Shown: piece by piece, positions 28,233 to 36,472 of the stretch | Numbering within the stretch: the stretch's first letter is position 1 | How the letters are laid out: the number at the start of each line of letters is the position of its first letter | Assembly (NCBI RefSeq): GCF_013031355.1 | Contig: NZ_WPZO01000012.1 | Coordinates: forward strand, 62,001-126,000 | Direction: 5' to 3' | Length of the DNA stretch: 64,000 bases | Origin: Ruegeria arenilitoris | Lineage (GTDB): Bacteria > Pseudomonadota > Alphaproteobacteria > Rhodobacterales > Rhodobacteraceae | The notes under the pieces: model-generated | Databases searched by the model: none | What the model was told of the DNA's origin: nothing | What the model saw: the letters and a program-made list of their open reading frames with translations, nothing else | Program-made: the position numbers and the translations under genes

Positions 28233-28393
28233 CTGCGTTACCCTGTAACCATCCGGCCTTCCTGTAGCCTGATAAGACGGAAATGTGAAACATTTCCTCT
28301 GCGTCAGACACGAGGGCGTGAAACCGTTGCAGCAAACCTTGTTGATTGCATCTTCCGCGCGCAAGTGGTGGAAAAGGCTTAGGAGGACCGGAC

Positions 28394-29080
28394 ATGGCTC
28401 AGCTCAAGAAAATCCTGCTGGTGGATGACGACGAAGACCTGCGCGAGGCGCTCAGCGAGCAACTTGTGATGACCGAAGATTTCGATGTCTTCGAGGCCCA
28501 TGACGGGGCATCCGCGATGGAGCGCGCGCGCGAGGCGATTTACGATCTGGTCATTCTGGACGTTGGCCTGCCGGATACCGACGGGCGAGAGCTGTGCCGC
28601 CTGATGCGAAAGCAGGGCGTCAAAAGCCCGATTCTGATGCTGACCGGCCATGACAGCGACGCGGATACCATTCTGGGTCTGGATGCAGGCGCCAATGACT
28701 ATGTCTCGAAGCCGTTCAAATTCCCGGTCCTGCTGGCCCGCATCCGCGCCCAGCTGAGACAGCATGAACAGTCCGAGGACGCGGTGTTCGTTCTGGGGCC
28801 CTACACCTTCAAGCCTGCGATGAAGATGCTGATCACCGAAGATGATCGCAAAATCCGGCTGACCGAGAAAGAAACCAATATTCTCAAGTTCCTGTACCGC
28901 TCGACCGATGGCGTGGTCGCCCGCGACGTGCTGCTGCACGAGGTCTGGGGCTATAACGCCGGAGTAACCACCCACACGCTGGAAACGCACATCTATCGCC
29001 TGCGTCAGAAGATCGAACCCGATCCGTCCAATGCACGCCTTTTGGTCACAGAATCGGGTGGATATCGATTGGTCTCTTAA
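28394..29080 (+). CDS. OmpR-family response regulator, CenR-like
   Basis: 228 residues. Receiver domain: acidic pocket DDDED (11-15), phospho-acceptor D56 in LVILDVGLPD, Thr/Lys switch residues LMLTGHDSDAD and VSKPF. C-terminal winged helix (about 130-228) with KIRLTEKETNILKFLYRS and the very conserved tail TTHTLETHIYRLRQKIEPDP. I recall this sequence type as the essential CenR cell-envelope regulator of alphaproteobacteria, but the assignment is not proven. No cognate kinase is adjacent. Start ATG 28394 follows TTAGGAGGACC. Confidence 0.85.
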   Translation: MAQLKKILLVDDDEDLREALSEQLVMTEDFDVFEAHDGASAMERAREAIYDLVILDVGLPDTDGRELCRLMRKQGVKSPILMLTGHDSDADTILGLDAGANDYVSKPFKFPVLLARIRAQLRQHEQSEDAVFVLGPYTFKPAMKMLITEDDRKIRLTEKETNILKFLYRSTDGVVARDVLLHEVWGYNAGVTTHTLETHIYRLRQKIEPDPSNARLLVTESGGYRLVS

Positions 29081-29091
29081 CTCGTTGTGGA

Positions 29092-29133
29092 TTGACGTGG
29101 ATCAAAGTGATACTCTGGATGTGTAATTAGAGT
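29092..29133 (+). promoter_or_regulatory. FNR/FnrL-type promoter of a candidate small RNA
   Basis: TTGAC-GTGG-ATCAA (29092-29105) is a perfect FNR-family box. A -10-like TAGAGT at 29128-29133 predicts a start near 29140, which puts the box centre (29098.5) at about -41.5, the class II activation position. No -35 other than the FNR box is needed. Confidence 0.6.
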
Positions 29134-29139
29134 TCTCCC

Positions 29140-29210
29140 AACCCGTGCATGTCCGGGTTATGACATGTACCTCCCTGTTGGACTGCCGGGCCTTTGGCCC
29201 GGCTTTTTTT
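29140..29210 (+). ncRNA. Candidate small regulatory RNA with anti-Shine-Dalgarno loop
   Basis: Predicted transcript of about 71 nt from the FNR-type promoter to a strong terminator. Stem 1 is GTGCATGTC/GACATGTAC (29145-29153/29162-29170, one G-U pair) with an 8-nt loop. A competing 6-bp stem AACCCG/CGGGTT (29140-29145/29154-29159) could replace it. An unpaired stretch starting CTCCCTGTTGG follows, so CCTCCC (29170-29175) can pair with ribosome-binding sites. It ends in the terminator hairpin plus T7. No open frame with a ribosome site lies in it. Transcription is inferred. Confidence 0.5.
29185..29210 (+). terminator. Rho-independent terminator of the candidate small RNA
   Basis: GCCGGGCC-TTT-GGCCCGGC, a perfect 8-bp stem, followed by TTTTTTT. 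It could also end the CenR-like transcript 105 bp upstream. Confidence 0.9.
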
Positions 29211-29366
29211 GTTGGGGGGTTGCTCAGGTGCACGCTACGCTGATCGTATTTCACATCAGGAGCGACACAAATTTTTCAACGGAAGCTTCAAGAAGGCAAA
29301 TGGCCAAAAGGAAAAAACACAAAGCAATTGGGCTCGCCGATTTAAAGATTTGAAACAAAGATTTTA

Positions 29367-29432
29367 GGGAGCTGTTCCCGCTCGAACCCTGAAAGTTGGG
29401 CTCATTACTATCTAATGGTGGGAACAGCTCCC
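29367..29432. repeat. Perfect 13-bp inverted repeat with 40-bp spacer
   Basis: GGGAGCTGTTCCC (29367-29379) and its exact reverse complement GGGAACAGCTCCC (29420-29432). Each arm is itself partly palindromic (GGGA...TCCC). It could be the ends of a tiny mobile-element remnant, a protein-binding site or an RNA stem. There is no T tract on either side. Confidence 0.6.
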
Positions 29433-29496
29433 GTTTAATTTGCTTACCCATATTCAACTCGTTAAGAACTACATGATTTTTTTATAAATCCTCAGA

Positions 29497-29512
29497 TTAA
29501 CCAGATGTTAAC
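29497..29512 (+). promoter_or_regulatory. Perfect CtrA-type binding site
   Basis: TTAA-CCAGATG-TTAAC matches the full CtrA consensus TTAA-N7-TTAAC. A TAATTA -10-like hexamer follows 16 bp later (29529-29534), as in CtrA-activated promoters. No known gene lies directly downstream; a 44-codon frame and then xthA do. Confidence 0.45.
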
Positions 29513-29544
29513 GAGGGGAAATCCGCAGTAATTATTGATCTTTT

Positions 29545-29679
29545 GTGGAGCGCGAGGGGACAGTGATCCTGGATCCGCTGGAATTGTTGGTGTTTTTTAG
29601 ATGGTGCGAGTGGCTTGCTGATTGCGATTGGCGCTCGCAATCTGCGTATTGCTGCCGATTGAAGAATTTGGTGCTGTGA
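29545..29679 (+). CDS. Very small open frame downstream of the CtrA-type site (doubtful)
   Basis: GTG-started frame of 44 codons, with an internal GTG at 29563 preceded by GAGGGGA at a rather short distance. The peptide has a hydrophobic segment ILDPLELLVFFRWCEWLADC and is rich in Trp and Cys. If the CtrA-type promoter starts near 29541, the message would be almost leaderless. It has no recognised family and may well be chance. Confidence 0.15.
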   Translation: MEREGTVILDPLELLVFFRWCEWLADCDWRSQSAYCCRLKNLVL

Positions 29680-29892
29680 CAGCACTCAGCAGCTGTTCTT
29701 GTGTCGGAGGTGGTTGATTTTCAAGGACAGGCACAATGCAACTTTGGAGCTGAAATTTTTTAGTTCCTTATCAGGCAAAGTTCGTTTGCTCGCATTGCTA
29801 CCATTTTTTTGGATGTTTGTGTGCCCTTTTCCCATGGTTCACAAATGTGCATCACGCTAACCTCCGTCCAACCCGCGACAGAGGAATCCCTT

Positions 29893-30681
29893 ATGCCCTT
29901 TACCCTTGCCACCTGGAACATCAACTCGGTCCGCCTGCGCGAGCCCATCGTGCTGAAACTGCTGCAGGAAGAGGCTCCGGATGTTCTGTGTCTGCAGGAG
30001 TGTAAGTCTCCGGTCGAAAAGATTCCGACCGAGGGGTTTGCCGAGCTGGGATATACTCACATGGTTGCGCGCGGGCAAAAGGGCTACAACGGCGTCGCCA
30101 TCCTGTCGCGCCTGCCGATGGAGGAAGTGGGCGACAAGGATTTCGCTGGTCTCGGCCATGCCCGCCACATCGCCGGACGGCTGGAGAATGGCGTCACCAT
30201 TCACAATTTCTATGTCCCTGCGGGTGGTGATATCCCGGATCGGGAAAAGAACGAGAAGTTCGGCCAAAAGCTCGACTACCTCACCGACATGCGCGACTGG
30301 TTTCACGCGGAAAAGCCCGAGAAATCCATTCTGGTAGGCGACCTGAATATTGCCCCGCGTGAGGATGACGTGTGGTCGCATAAACAACTGCTCAAGGTCG
30401 TCTCACACACGCCGATCGAGGTTGAACAGCTGGCCGAGACGCAGGATGCAGGCGGCTGGGTCGACATCACCCGGCAGGATATCCCTGAAGGGCAGCTCTT
30501 TAGCTGGTGGTCCTACCGGGCGCGCGATTGGGATGCGGCCGACAAGGGGCGGCGGCTGGATCACGTCTGGGCTACGCCCGATATCTCGAACGCGGGTCAT
30601 TCCAGTCGCATTCTGCGGGACGCACGTGGGTGGGAGAAGCCCAGCGACCACGCGCCCGTTTTTGCCAGTTTCGACCTGTAA
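29893..30681 (+). CDS. xthA: Exodeoxyribonuclease III
   Basis: 262 residues. Exo/endo-phosphatase fold AP endonuclease used in base-excision repair. Catalytic residues are in ATWNINSVR (Asn), CLQECKSP (Glu), GDLNIAPREDD (Asp/Asn), LDHVWATP (Asp) and the C-terminal SDHAPVFA (Asp-His). Start ATG 29893 (MPFTLATWN) follows AGAGGAAT; the frame extends upstream through the AT-rich region without family-like sequence. Single gene. Confidence 0.95.
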   Translation: MPFTLATWNINSVRLREPIVLKLLQEEAPDVLCLQECKSPVEKIPTEGFAELGYTHMVARGQKGYNGVAILSRLPMEEVGDKDFAGLGHARHIAGRLENGVTIHNFYVPAGGDIPDREKNEKFGQKLDYLTDMRDWFHAEKPEKSILVGDLNIAPREDDVWSHKQLLKVVSHTPIEVEQLAETQDAGGWVDITRQDIPEGQLFSWWSYRARDWDAADKGRRLDHVWATPDISNAGHSSRILRDARGWEKPSDHAPVFASFDL

Positions 30682-30757
30682 CCCTGCAACTCTGCCCTTG
30701 GTTTCTGCAACAAGTGGTTGCATATAGGGCGCAAGTTCGAACCGGAGAGTGAATACC

Positions 30758-31675
30758 ATGGACCTTCTGAACGCCGCAGGTGCCCCCGAGACCACCGATC
30801 TGATCAAGGATGGAACCGAGGCCACGTTCATGGCCGATGTGGTCGAAACCTCACAGGAGATCCCGGTCATCGTGGATTTCTGGGCACCCTGGTGTGGCCC
30901 GTGCAAGACGCTGGGCCCGATGCTGGAAGAGGCCGTGACCGCCGCCAAAGGCGCGGTGAAGATGGTCAAGATTAACGTGGACGAGGCGCAGATGATCGCC
31001 GGTCAACTGCGCATCCAGTCGATTCCGACCGTCTACGCGTTCTTCAAGGGCCAGCCTGTGGACGGGTTTCAGGGCGCGCTGCCGGGCTCCGAGATCAAGG
31101 CATTTGTCGACCGCGTGATCGAGGCCGCAGGCGGCGAAAGCCCCGGTGGGCAACTGGACGACGCCGTTGCCGCTGCCGAAGAGATGCTGTCTGAGGGCGC
31201 CGCCAGTGACGCGGTCCAAACCTTTGCCGCAATTCTGGGCGAAGATCCCAACCATGCCGGTGCTTATGGCGGTTTGGTCCGCGCCCATATCGCTGCCGGG
31301 GATCTGGAGCAGGCCGAGGCGATTCTGAACGGCGCACCGGCCGAGATTTCCTCTTCGCCCGAGTTGGAAGCCGCCCATGCGCAGCTCGAATTGGCCAAAC
31401 AGGCCGCTGATGCTGGCCCCGTGGCCGAGTTGACCGCAGCGGTCGAGGCCGAGCCCGACAACCATCAGGCGCGTTTCGATCTGGCGCAGGCGCTGCACGC
31501 CAATGGCGATGTGGAAGAGGCCGTCGCACACCTGCTGGACCTGTTCCGTCGTGACCGCGAATGGAACGACGGCGCTGCCAAGGCCCAGCTGTTCACCATC
31601 TTCGATGCGCTCAAGCCCAACGATCCGATTGTTCTGAACGGGCGCCGCAAACTCAGCTCGATGATATTTGCCTAA
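30758..31675 (+). CDS. Thioredoxin-TPR co-chaperone, CnoX/YbbN-like
   Basis: 305 residues. Thioredoxin domain (about 20-125) with active site FWAPWCGPCK (C46, C49), then a C-terminal helical TPR-like region (about 140-300) with repeated DDAVAAAEEML, GAYGGLVRAHIAAGDLEQAEAIL and HQARFDLAQALHANGDVEEAV. This is the YbbN/CnoX architecture, in which the TPR region works with GroEL or DnaK and the thioredoxin domain protects clients from oxidation. The CGPC dithiol is intact, unlike E. coli YbbN. Start ATG 30758 follows CGGAGAG. The LON-like gene follows 27 bp later. Confidence 0.88.
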   Translation: MDLLNAAGAPETTDLIKDGTEATFMADVVETSQEIPVIVDFWAPWCGPCKTLGPMLEEAVTAAKGAVKMVKINVDEAQMIAGQLRIQSIPTVYAFFKGQPVDGFQGALPGSEIKAFVDRVIEAAGGESPGGQLDDAVAAAEEMLSEGAASDAVQTFAAILGEDPNHAGAYGGLVRAHIAAGDLEQAEAILNGAPAEISSSPELEAAHAQLELAKQAADAGPVAELTAAVEAEPDNHQARFDLAQALHANGDVEEAVAHLLDLFRRDREWNDGAAKAQLFTIFDALKPNDPIVLNGRRKLSSMIFA

Positions 31676-31702
31676 TTCCGGATCAGAGCTACACTCGGGT
31701 AC

Positions 31703-32344
31703 ATGATGCATCCCGCTGATCTGCCGGAAACGGTATCCGTTTTTCCATTGCCCGGGGCGCTGCTGCTGCCCCGTTCCCGCCTGCCGCTGCATATTTTCGA
31801 GCCGCGTTACCTGCAGATGCTGGACGATGCGCTGAAAACGCAGGAGCGCCTGATCGGCATGGTGCAGCCGAACCCTTGTCAGAGCAATGAGGACAAACTG
31901 CACCAGATCGGTTGCGCCGGGCGGGTGACGCAGTTTTCGGAAACCGAAGATGGTCGGTATCTGATCACGCTGACTGGCATTTCGCGGTTCCGCATCACGT
32001 CCGAGTTGGACGCCTTTACACCCTACCGGCGCTGTGCCGTGTCCTGGGACGGGTTTGACCGCGATCTGGGGAGGGCCGAACTGGACGACGGGTTCGACCG
32101 CTCGAAGTTTTTGTACCTGCTGGAGCGCTTTTTCGCCTCGCGTCAGTTGTCGACGGATTGGGACACGTTGAAAGATGCTGATGATGAACTGCTGGTCAAC
32201 TCATTGTCGATGCTGCTGGATTTCGACCCTGAAGAGAAGCAGGCATTGCTGGAGGCGCCTTGCCTGCGTACCCGGCGCGAGACTTTGGTGACACTGATAG
32301 AATTCGCCATGCGCGGCGGAACGAACGAGGAAAAACTGCAATGA
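31703..32344 (+). CDS. LON substrate-binding-domain protein
   Basis: 213 residues. It has only the N-terminal LON domain: [30 protein letters not shown] at about 10-39, then IGMVQPNP, and a helical tail. No AAA+ or protease domain. It is thought to act as a substrate-binding or adaptor module; function not established. Tandem ATGs at 31703/31706. Its TGA overlaps the Trm112 ATG by 4 bp, so the two are coupled, with the thioredoxin-TPR gene just upstream. Confidence 0.88.
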   Translation: MMHPADLPETVSVFPLPGALLLPRSRLPLHIFEPRYLQMLDDALKTQERLIGMVQPNPCQSNEDKLHQIGCAGRVTQFSETEDGRYLITLTGISRFRITSELDAFTPYRRCAVSWDGFDRDLGRAELDDGFDRSKFLYLLERFFASRQLSTDWDTLKDADDELLVNSLSMLLDFDPEEKQALLEAPCLRTRRETLVTLIEFAMRGGTNEEKLQ

Positions 32345-32526
32345 CCGACCCTGAACATCCCTTTGACCGGCACATGCTTGAGGCGCTGATCTGCCCGCAA
32401 ACCCACACCACGCTGCACTATGACGCCGAAAAGCAGGAATTGGTGTCCAAGGCGGCCAATCTGGCCTTTCCGATCCGCAACGGTATCCCGGTGATGCTGG
32501 TCGATGAGGCACGCCAGCTGGATTAA
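32341..32526 (+). CDS. Trm112 family protein
   Basis: 61 residues, the usual small size. Single-domain Trm112: [38 protein letters not shown], with only one of the usual zinc cysteines. In eukaryotes Trm112 activates methyltransferases; the role of the short bacterial form is unknown. The start is fixed by the ATGA overlap with the LON-like gene. It ends in a 4-bp convergent overlap with the UbiH-like gene. Confidence 0.88.
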   Translation: MTDPEHPFDRHMLEALICPQTHTTLHYDAEKQELVSKAANLAFPIRNGIPVMLVDEARQLD

Positions 32527-33749
32527 ATCGGGTGGCCCTGTAGCAGTTTCGGCAGGTCTCCGGTCAGCCCGGCGGCCTCGCGCACAAAGCCGCGGCGCAG
32601 ACCGGGCATGGAGCCCACGATCCCCATCCCGATATCACGCCCCATGCGCAGCAGCGGATTGTCGTTGGAAAACAGCTTGTTGAACACATCCGTCGCCATC
32701 GCCAACGCGGCGGTGTCGAAGCGGCGCCATTCCTGATAGCGTTCCAGCACCAATACCGAGCCGATATCCTCGCCCCGTCGACCGGCCAGCGTCAGCACTT
32801 CGGCCAATGCGCCAACATCGCGTAGACCCGCGTTCAGGCCTTGCCCGGCGATGGGGTGCATTCCGTGGGCGGCGTCTCCGACCAGGGCCATGCGGTCGCC
32901 GATAAAGGAGTTGGCGATGGTAAGGTTCAGCGGATAGGTGAACCGGTCGCCCTGCAGACGGATGTCGCCCAGAAAATCCCCGAACCGGGGGCGCAGAACC
33001 TGCAAATACTCGTCTTCGGGTAGGGCATTGATGCGTTGTGCGGCCTCGGTTCGCTCGCTCCAGACGATTGAGCTGCGGTTGCCGGTCAGCGGTAGGATCG
33101 CCAGCGGGCCGGGCGGCATGAAGAACTGATGCGCGACGCCGTGATGGGGCAGGTCGTGTTCGATGGCGCAGACTAGTGCGGTCTGGCCGTAGTCCCAGCC
33201 GGTGCGCTTGATACCAGCGCGCAGGGCGGTGCCGCTGCGGCGGCCATCGCATCCCACCAACAGGCCACCGGTGACGGTGTTATTATCGTCCAGCGTCAGG
33301 GTCACACCGGTTGCGTCAGCCTCTTGCGCAATGACCGTCCGGCCGCTGATCAGGGTGACACGTTTTTCCTCGGCCATCGCATCCAGAAAGGCTCGGCGCA
33401 GGTGGCGGTCCTCGACCATATAGCCCATCGGACCTTCTTCGATCTCGGCGTGGTCGAAATGCATGAAGAAGGGAGAGGGTCCTGCGCCTGCATGCCCGTC
33501 GGTGACTTTGATCTCCAACATCGGCTGGGCGTGTTCGGCGACCCGCTCCCATACCCCGATTGCGTCCAGCAGGCGTTGCGATGCCAGCGCCAGCGCATAG
33601 GCGCGCCCGTCAAAGGCTGCGTTCTTGCGTACTGTCTCGGCCAACGCGTCGATCACGGTGACGGAATGCCCCGTCTGCGCCAAAGCCAGGGCCAGGGCCG
33701 GGCCATTCAGCCCGCCGCCAACGATCAGGATATCGGTCTTCTGTTCCAT
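32523..33749 (-). CDS. UbiH/UbiF-family FAD-dependent hydroxylase
   Basis: 408 residues. FAD monooxygenase of the ubiquinone-hydroxylase family: [19 protein letters not shown] (FAD-binding GxGxxG variant, about 6-24), [15 protein letters not shown], and [23 protein letters not shown] (GD motif and UbiH/COQ6-type signature). It hydroxylates the ubiquinone ring during biosynthesis; which position cannot be told from sequence alone. Start ATG 33749 (MEQKTDI) gives the family-typical N terminus. Divergent from the amidase. Confidence 0.87.
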   Translation of the reverse strand: MEQKTDILIVGGGLNGPALALALAQTGHSVTVIDALAETVRKNAAFDGRAYALALASQRLLDAIGVWERVAEHAQPMLEIKVTDGHAGAGPSPFFMHFDHAEIEEGPMGYMVEDRHLRRAFLDAMAEEKRVTLISGRTVIAQEADATGVTLTLDDNNTVTGGLLVGCDGRRSGTALRAGIKRTGWDYGQTALVCAIEHDLPHHGVAHQFFMPPGPLAILPLTGNRSSIVWSERTEAAQRINALPEDEYLQVLRPRFGDFLGDIRLQGDRFTYPLNLTIANSFIGDRMALVGDAAHGMHPIAGQGLNAGLRDVGALAEVLTLAGRRGEDIGSVLVLERYQEWRRFDTAALAMATDVFNKLFSNDNPLLRMGRDIGMGIVGSMPGLRRGFVREAAGLTGDLPKLLQGHPI

Positions 33750-33838
33750 GCCCCGCAATATGCGCGGCCTTTCGGGATTGTCCATGTGCGGTCCTGTCGC
33801 TACCGTCCGATGCAGCAGAATTTTTTGGGGGGGCAGGG

Positions 33839-35167
33839 ATGCAGGATTGGCTGACCATGACGGCGTGTGATCTGGGTCGAGGTATCGGCATGGGCCGGAT
33901 TGATCCGGTGGAACTGACCGAGACCTACCTCTCGGCCATCGACGCCCACCCTCATAGCGATCGGATCTATGCCCGCGTAACCCACGACCGTGCCCGCGCC
34001 GAGGCAAGGGCGGCACAAGAACGCGCGAAACTGGGCCTGCGCCTGTCGCTGCTGGATGGCGTGCCGATCAGCTGGAAAGACCTGTTCGACACCGCCGGAA
34101 CCGCGACCGAGGCCGGATCGGCGTTGTTGAAAGGCCGCGTGCCCGAGGTGGACGCGGTTGTTCTGCGCAACGCCACTGCATTGGGAGCCGTCTGTCTGGG
34201 TAAAACTAACATGAGCGAGCTGGCCTTTTCCGGGCTTGGCCTGAACCCCATCAACGGAACGCCGCCCTGTATCAACGATGAAGAGGCGGTGCCGGGCGGG
34301 TCTTCCTCTGGGGCCGGCGCATCGGTGGCCTGGGGCTTGGCGGCAGGTGGGATCGGCTCGGACACAGGTGGGTCGGTGCGCATCCCGGCGGCTTGGAACA
34401 ATTTGGTCGGGCTGAAAACCACCGCCGGGCGCGTCAGTCTGGAAGGGGTGGTGCCCTTGTGTTTGCGCTTCGATACCGCCGGTCCTCTGGCCCGGTCGGT
34501 TGAGGATGCGGCCCATCTGCTGGCGATGATGGAAGGGAACTCACCGGCCGATCTGCGCGGGGCCAGTCTGAAAGGTCGCCGCTTTGCCGATCTTCAGAAC
34601 GTCGCCAGAGATGATCTACGGGACGCCCCGGGCAAGGCTTTCGACGACGCGCTGGAACGCCTGCGGGATGCCGGGGCCGAGATCGTGCCCCTTGAGGTGC
34701 CAGAACTGAACGAGGCGATGGGCCTGTCCGGTATCCTCTACACAACCGAAGCCTACGGGTTGTGGCGCGACGTGATCGAGGCCAACCCGGACGCGATGTA
34801 TCCGGAAATTCTGGAGCGGTTCCGCGGGGGCAAGAACGTCTCGGGCCCCGACTACATCGCCGCTTGGTCCAAGCTGAAGGCCATCCGTGCCGCGTGGGAC
34901 GCAGCCACCGCCGGGTTTGACGCGGTTCTGGCCCCCACTTCCCCCATCTTGCCGCCGAATCTGGACCGGCTGATGGCTGACCATGATTACTACGTTACTG
35001 AAAACCTGCTGGCCCTGCGTAACACGCGGATTGGCAACCTGATGGGGTTGGCAGCGCTGACATTGCCCACCGGAACACCCGGCTGCGGGCTGATGATGAT
35101 GGGTTATCCGGGGTCGGAAGAGGCTCTGTTAAGGCTGGGATCAGCGGCCGAAGCTGCTTTGGCCTGA
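33839..35167 (+). CDS. Amidase-signature family hydrolase
   Basis: 442 residues. Ser-cisSer-Lys triad motifs: K80 in PISWKDLFD, the Gly/Ser-rich PGGSSSGAGASVAWG, and GSDTGGSVRIPAAW with the nucleophile Ser. It hydrolyses an amide bond of unknown substrate. It is not GatA: no gatB or gatC neighbours, and the C-terminal part diverges. Start ATG 33839 follows GGGGGGCAGGG. Confidence 0.88.
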   Translation: MQDWLTMTACDLGRGIGMGRIDPVELTETYLSAIDAHPHSDRIYARVTHDRARAEARAAQERAKLGLRLSLLDGVPISWKDLFDTAGTATEAGSALLKGRVPEVDAVVLRNATALGAVCLGKTNMSELAFSGLGLNPINGTPPCINDEEAVPGGSSSGAGASVAWGLAAGGIGSDTGGSVRIPAAWNNLVGLKTTAGRVSLEGVVPLCLRFDTAGPLARSVEDAAHLLAMMEGNSPADLRGASLKGRRFADLQNVARDDLRDAPGKAFDDALERLRDAGAEIVPLEVPELNEAMGLSGILYTTEAYGLWRDVIEANPDAMYPEILERFRGGKNVSGPDYIAAWSKLKAIRAAWDAATAGFDAVLAPTSPILPPNLDRLMADHDYYVTENLLALRNTRIGNLMGLAALTLPTGTPGCGLMMMGYPGSEEALLRLGSAAEAALA

Positions 35168-35276
35168 ATGTCACAATCCCCTGATTCGGCACCTCTTTGT
35201 CTGGACGAAACGGGGTGTGATCTGTAACCTGCCAAAAAAACGGGGCGAAAATGATCCCGATATTGAGGCAGCAGTT

Positions 35277-36458
35277 ATGAACTTCCCCGAGCGGTTTTCG
35301 AACCTACCGGAATACGCATTCCCGCGTCTGCGCACCCTGTTGGACCACCACCAGCCGGGCGGCGACGTGATTCACATGACCATTGGCGCGCCGATGCACG
35401 ATTTTCCGGCGTGGGTGACAGATGTGATCACCGAAAACGCCGCCGGGTTTCAGGGATATCCGCCGAATGAAGGCTCGCCCGAGTTGCGTGGGGCGATCAC
35501 CGATTGGATCAGCCGCCGCTATGGCGTGCAGATGGACCCCGACACCAACGTGATGGCCCTGAACGGCACGCGTGAGGGGCTGTATAACGCCGCGATGGCG
35601 CTGTGCCCCGAGGAAAAGAATGGGCAGAAACCGGTCATCCTGTGCCCGAACCCGTTCTATCAAGTCTATATGGTCGCCTCGATCTCGGTCCGGGCCGAGC
35701 CGGTTTTCGTGCCCGCCACGGCCGCCACCGGCCATCTGCCGGACTATGCAAGCCTGCCCGAGGATGTCCTGAACCGCACCGTCGCGGCCTATATCTGTTC
35801 GCCTGCCAACCCGCAGGGGGCGGTGGCCTCGCACGACTATTGGGTCGAACTGATCCAATTGGCCGAGAAATACGATTTCCGTATCTTCGCAGATGAGTGC
35901 TATTCCGAGATCTACCGCGATGAGGCCCCCACGGGGGCGCTGACCGTGGCGCAAGAACTGGGCGCCGACCCCGAGCGGGTCACTCTGTTCAACTCGCTGT
36001 CGAAACGGTCCAATCTGGCTGGCCTGCGGTCGGGCCTGATTGCCGGTGGCCCCGAGACGATAAGACGGGTTAAACAGTTGCGCAGCTATGCAGGCGCGCC
36101 GCTGCCGCTGCCGTTGCAGGCCGCTGCTGCCCGGGTTTGGGCGGATGAAGTACACGTTGCCGAAAACCGCGCGCTCTATCAGGAAAAATACGCGATTGCC
36201 GATGAAGTCTTCGCGGGCATTCAGGGCTATATGCCGCCCGAGGCCGGGTTTTTCCTGTGGCTGCCGGTCGAGAACGGTGAAGAAACTGCATTGAAGGTCT
36301 GGAAGCAAACCGGTGTTCGGGTGCTGCCGGGCGCATATCTTTCTCAAGGTGATCCGGGGCAAAACCCGGGCGAGCAATTTATCCGGGTCGCTTTGGTGGC
36401 CCCAAAAACAGAGTTGCAGCAAGGGCTGATCAAGCTCCGCGACTGCATCTATTCGTGA
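35277..36458 (+). CDS. PLP-dependent class I/II aminotransferase
   Basis: 393 residues. Fold-type I: IRVNxxG-like substrate region replaced by [65 protein letters not shown] (Asp), and the PLP lysine in [15 protein letters not shown], with a C-terminal Arg in QFIRVALVA. Similar enzymes are annotated as succinyldiaminopimelate or aspartate-type aminotransferases; specificity is unresolved. Start ATG 35277 has TTGAGG upstream. ftsK follows 14 bp later. Confidence 0.87.
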   Translation: MNFPERFSNLPEYAFPRLRTLLDHHQPGGDVIHMTIGAPMHDFPAWVTDVITENAAGFQGYPPNEGSPELRGAITDWISRRYGVQMDPDTNVMALNGTREGLYNAAMALCPEEKNGQKPVILCPNPFYQVYMVASISVRAEPVFVPATAATGHLPDYASLPEDVLNRTVAAYICSPANPQGAVASHDYWVELIQLAEKYDFRIFADECYSEIYRDEAPTGALTVAQELGADPERVTLFNSLSKRSNLAGLRSGLIAGGPETIRRVKQLRSYAGAPLPLPLQAAAARVWADEVHVAENRALYQEKYAIADEVFAGIQGYMPPEAGFFLWLPVENGEETALKVWKQTGVRVLPGAYLSQGDPGQNPGEQFIRVALVAPKTELQQGLIKLRDCIYS

Positions 36459-36472
36459 GGTACGAGGGCAAA

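Larger units (their letters stand above)
29211..29892. other. AT-rich gene-poor region
   Basis: About 680 bp between the small-RNA terminator and xthA. By hand count it is close to 45% G+C, against clearly higher surroundings. It holds a perfect 13-bp inverted repeat, a perfect CtrA-type box, smaller hairpins (GATTGCG/CGCAATC at 29620-29642; GTGCTG-TGA-CAGCAC at 29671-29685) and only short weak open frames. It may be a decayed insertion or an unrecognised RNA locus. Confidence 0.6.

Noticed and set aside
29374..29387. GTTCCCGCTCGAAC as a possible LexA box
   Set aside because: Alphaproteobacterial LexA recognises the direct repeat GTTC-N7-GTTC; this is an inverted GTTC-N6-GAAC, and no SOS gene follows.
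29251..29457. 68-codon frame on the minus strand with a hydrophobic C-terminal segment
   Set aside because: TTG start, no ribosome site, and the frame runs through both arms of the inverted repeat. The hydrophobic stretch is expected in AT-rich DNA.
33839..35167. Glutamyl-tRNA amidotransferase subunit A
   Set aside because: No gatB or gatC beside it, and the sequence outside the amidase signature does not look like GatA.
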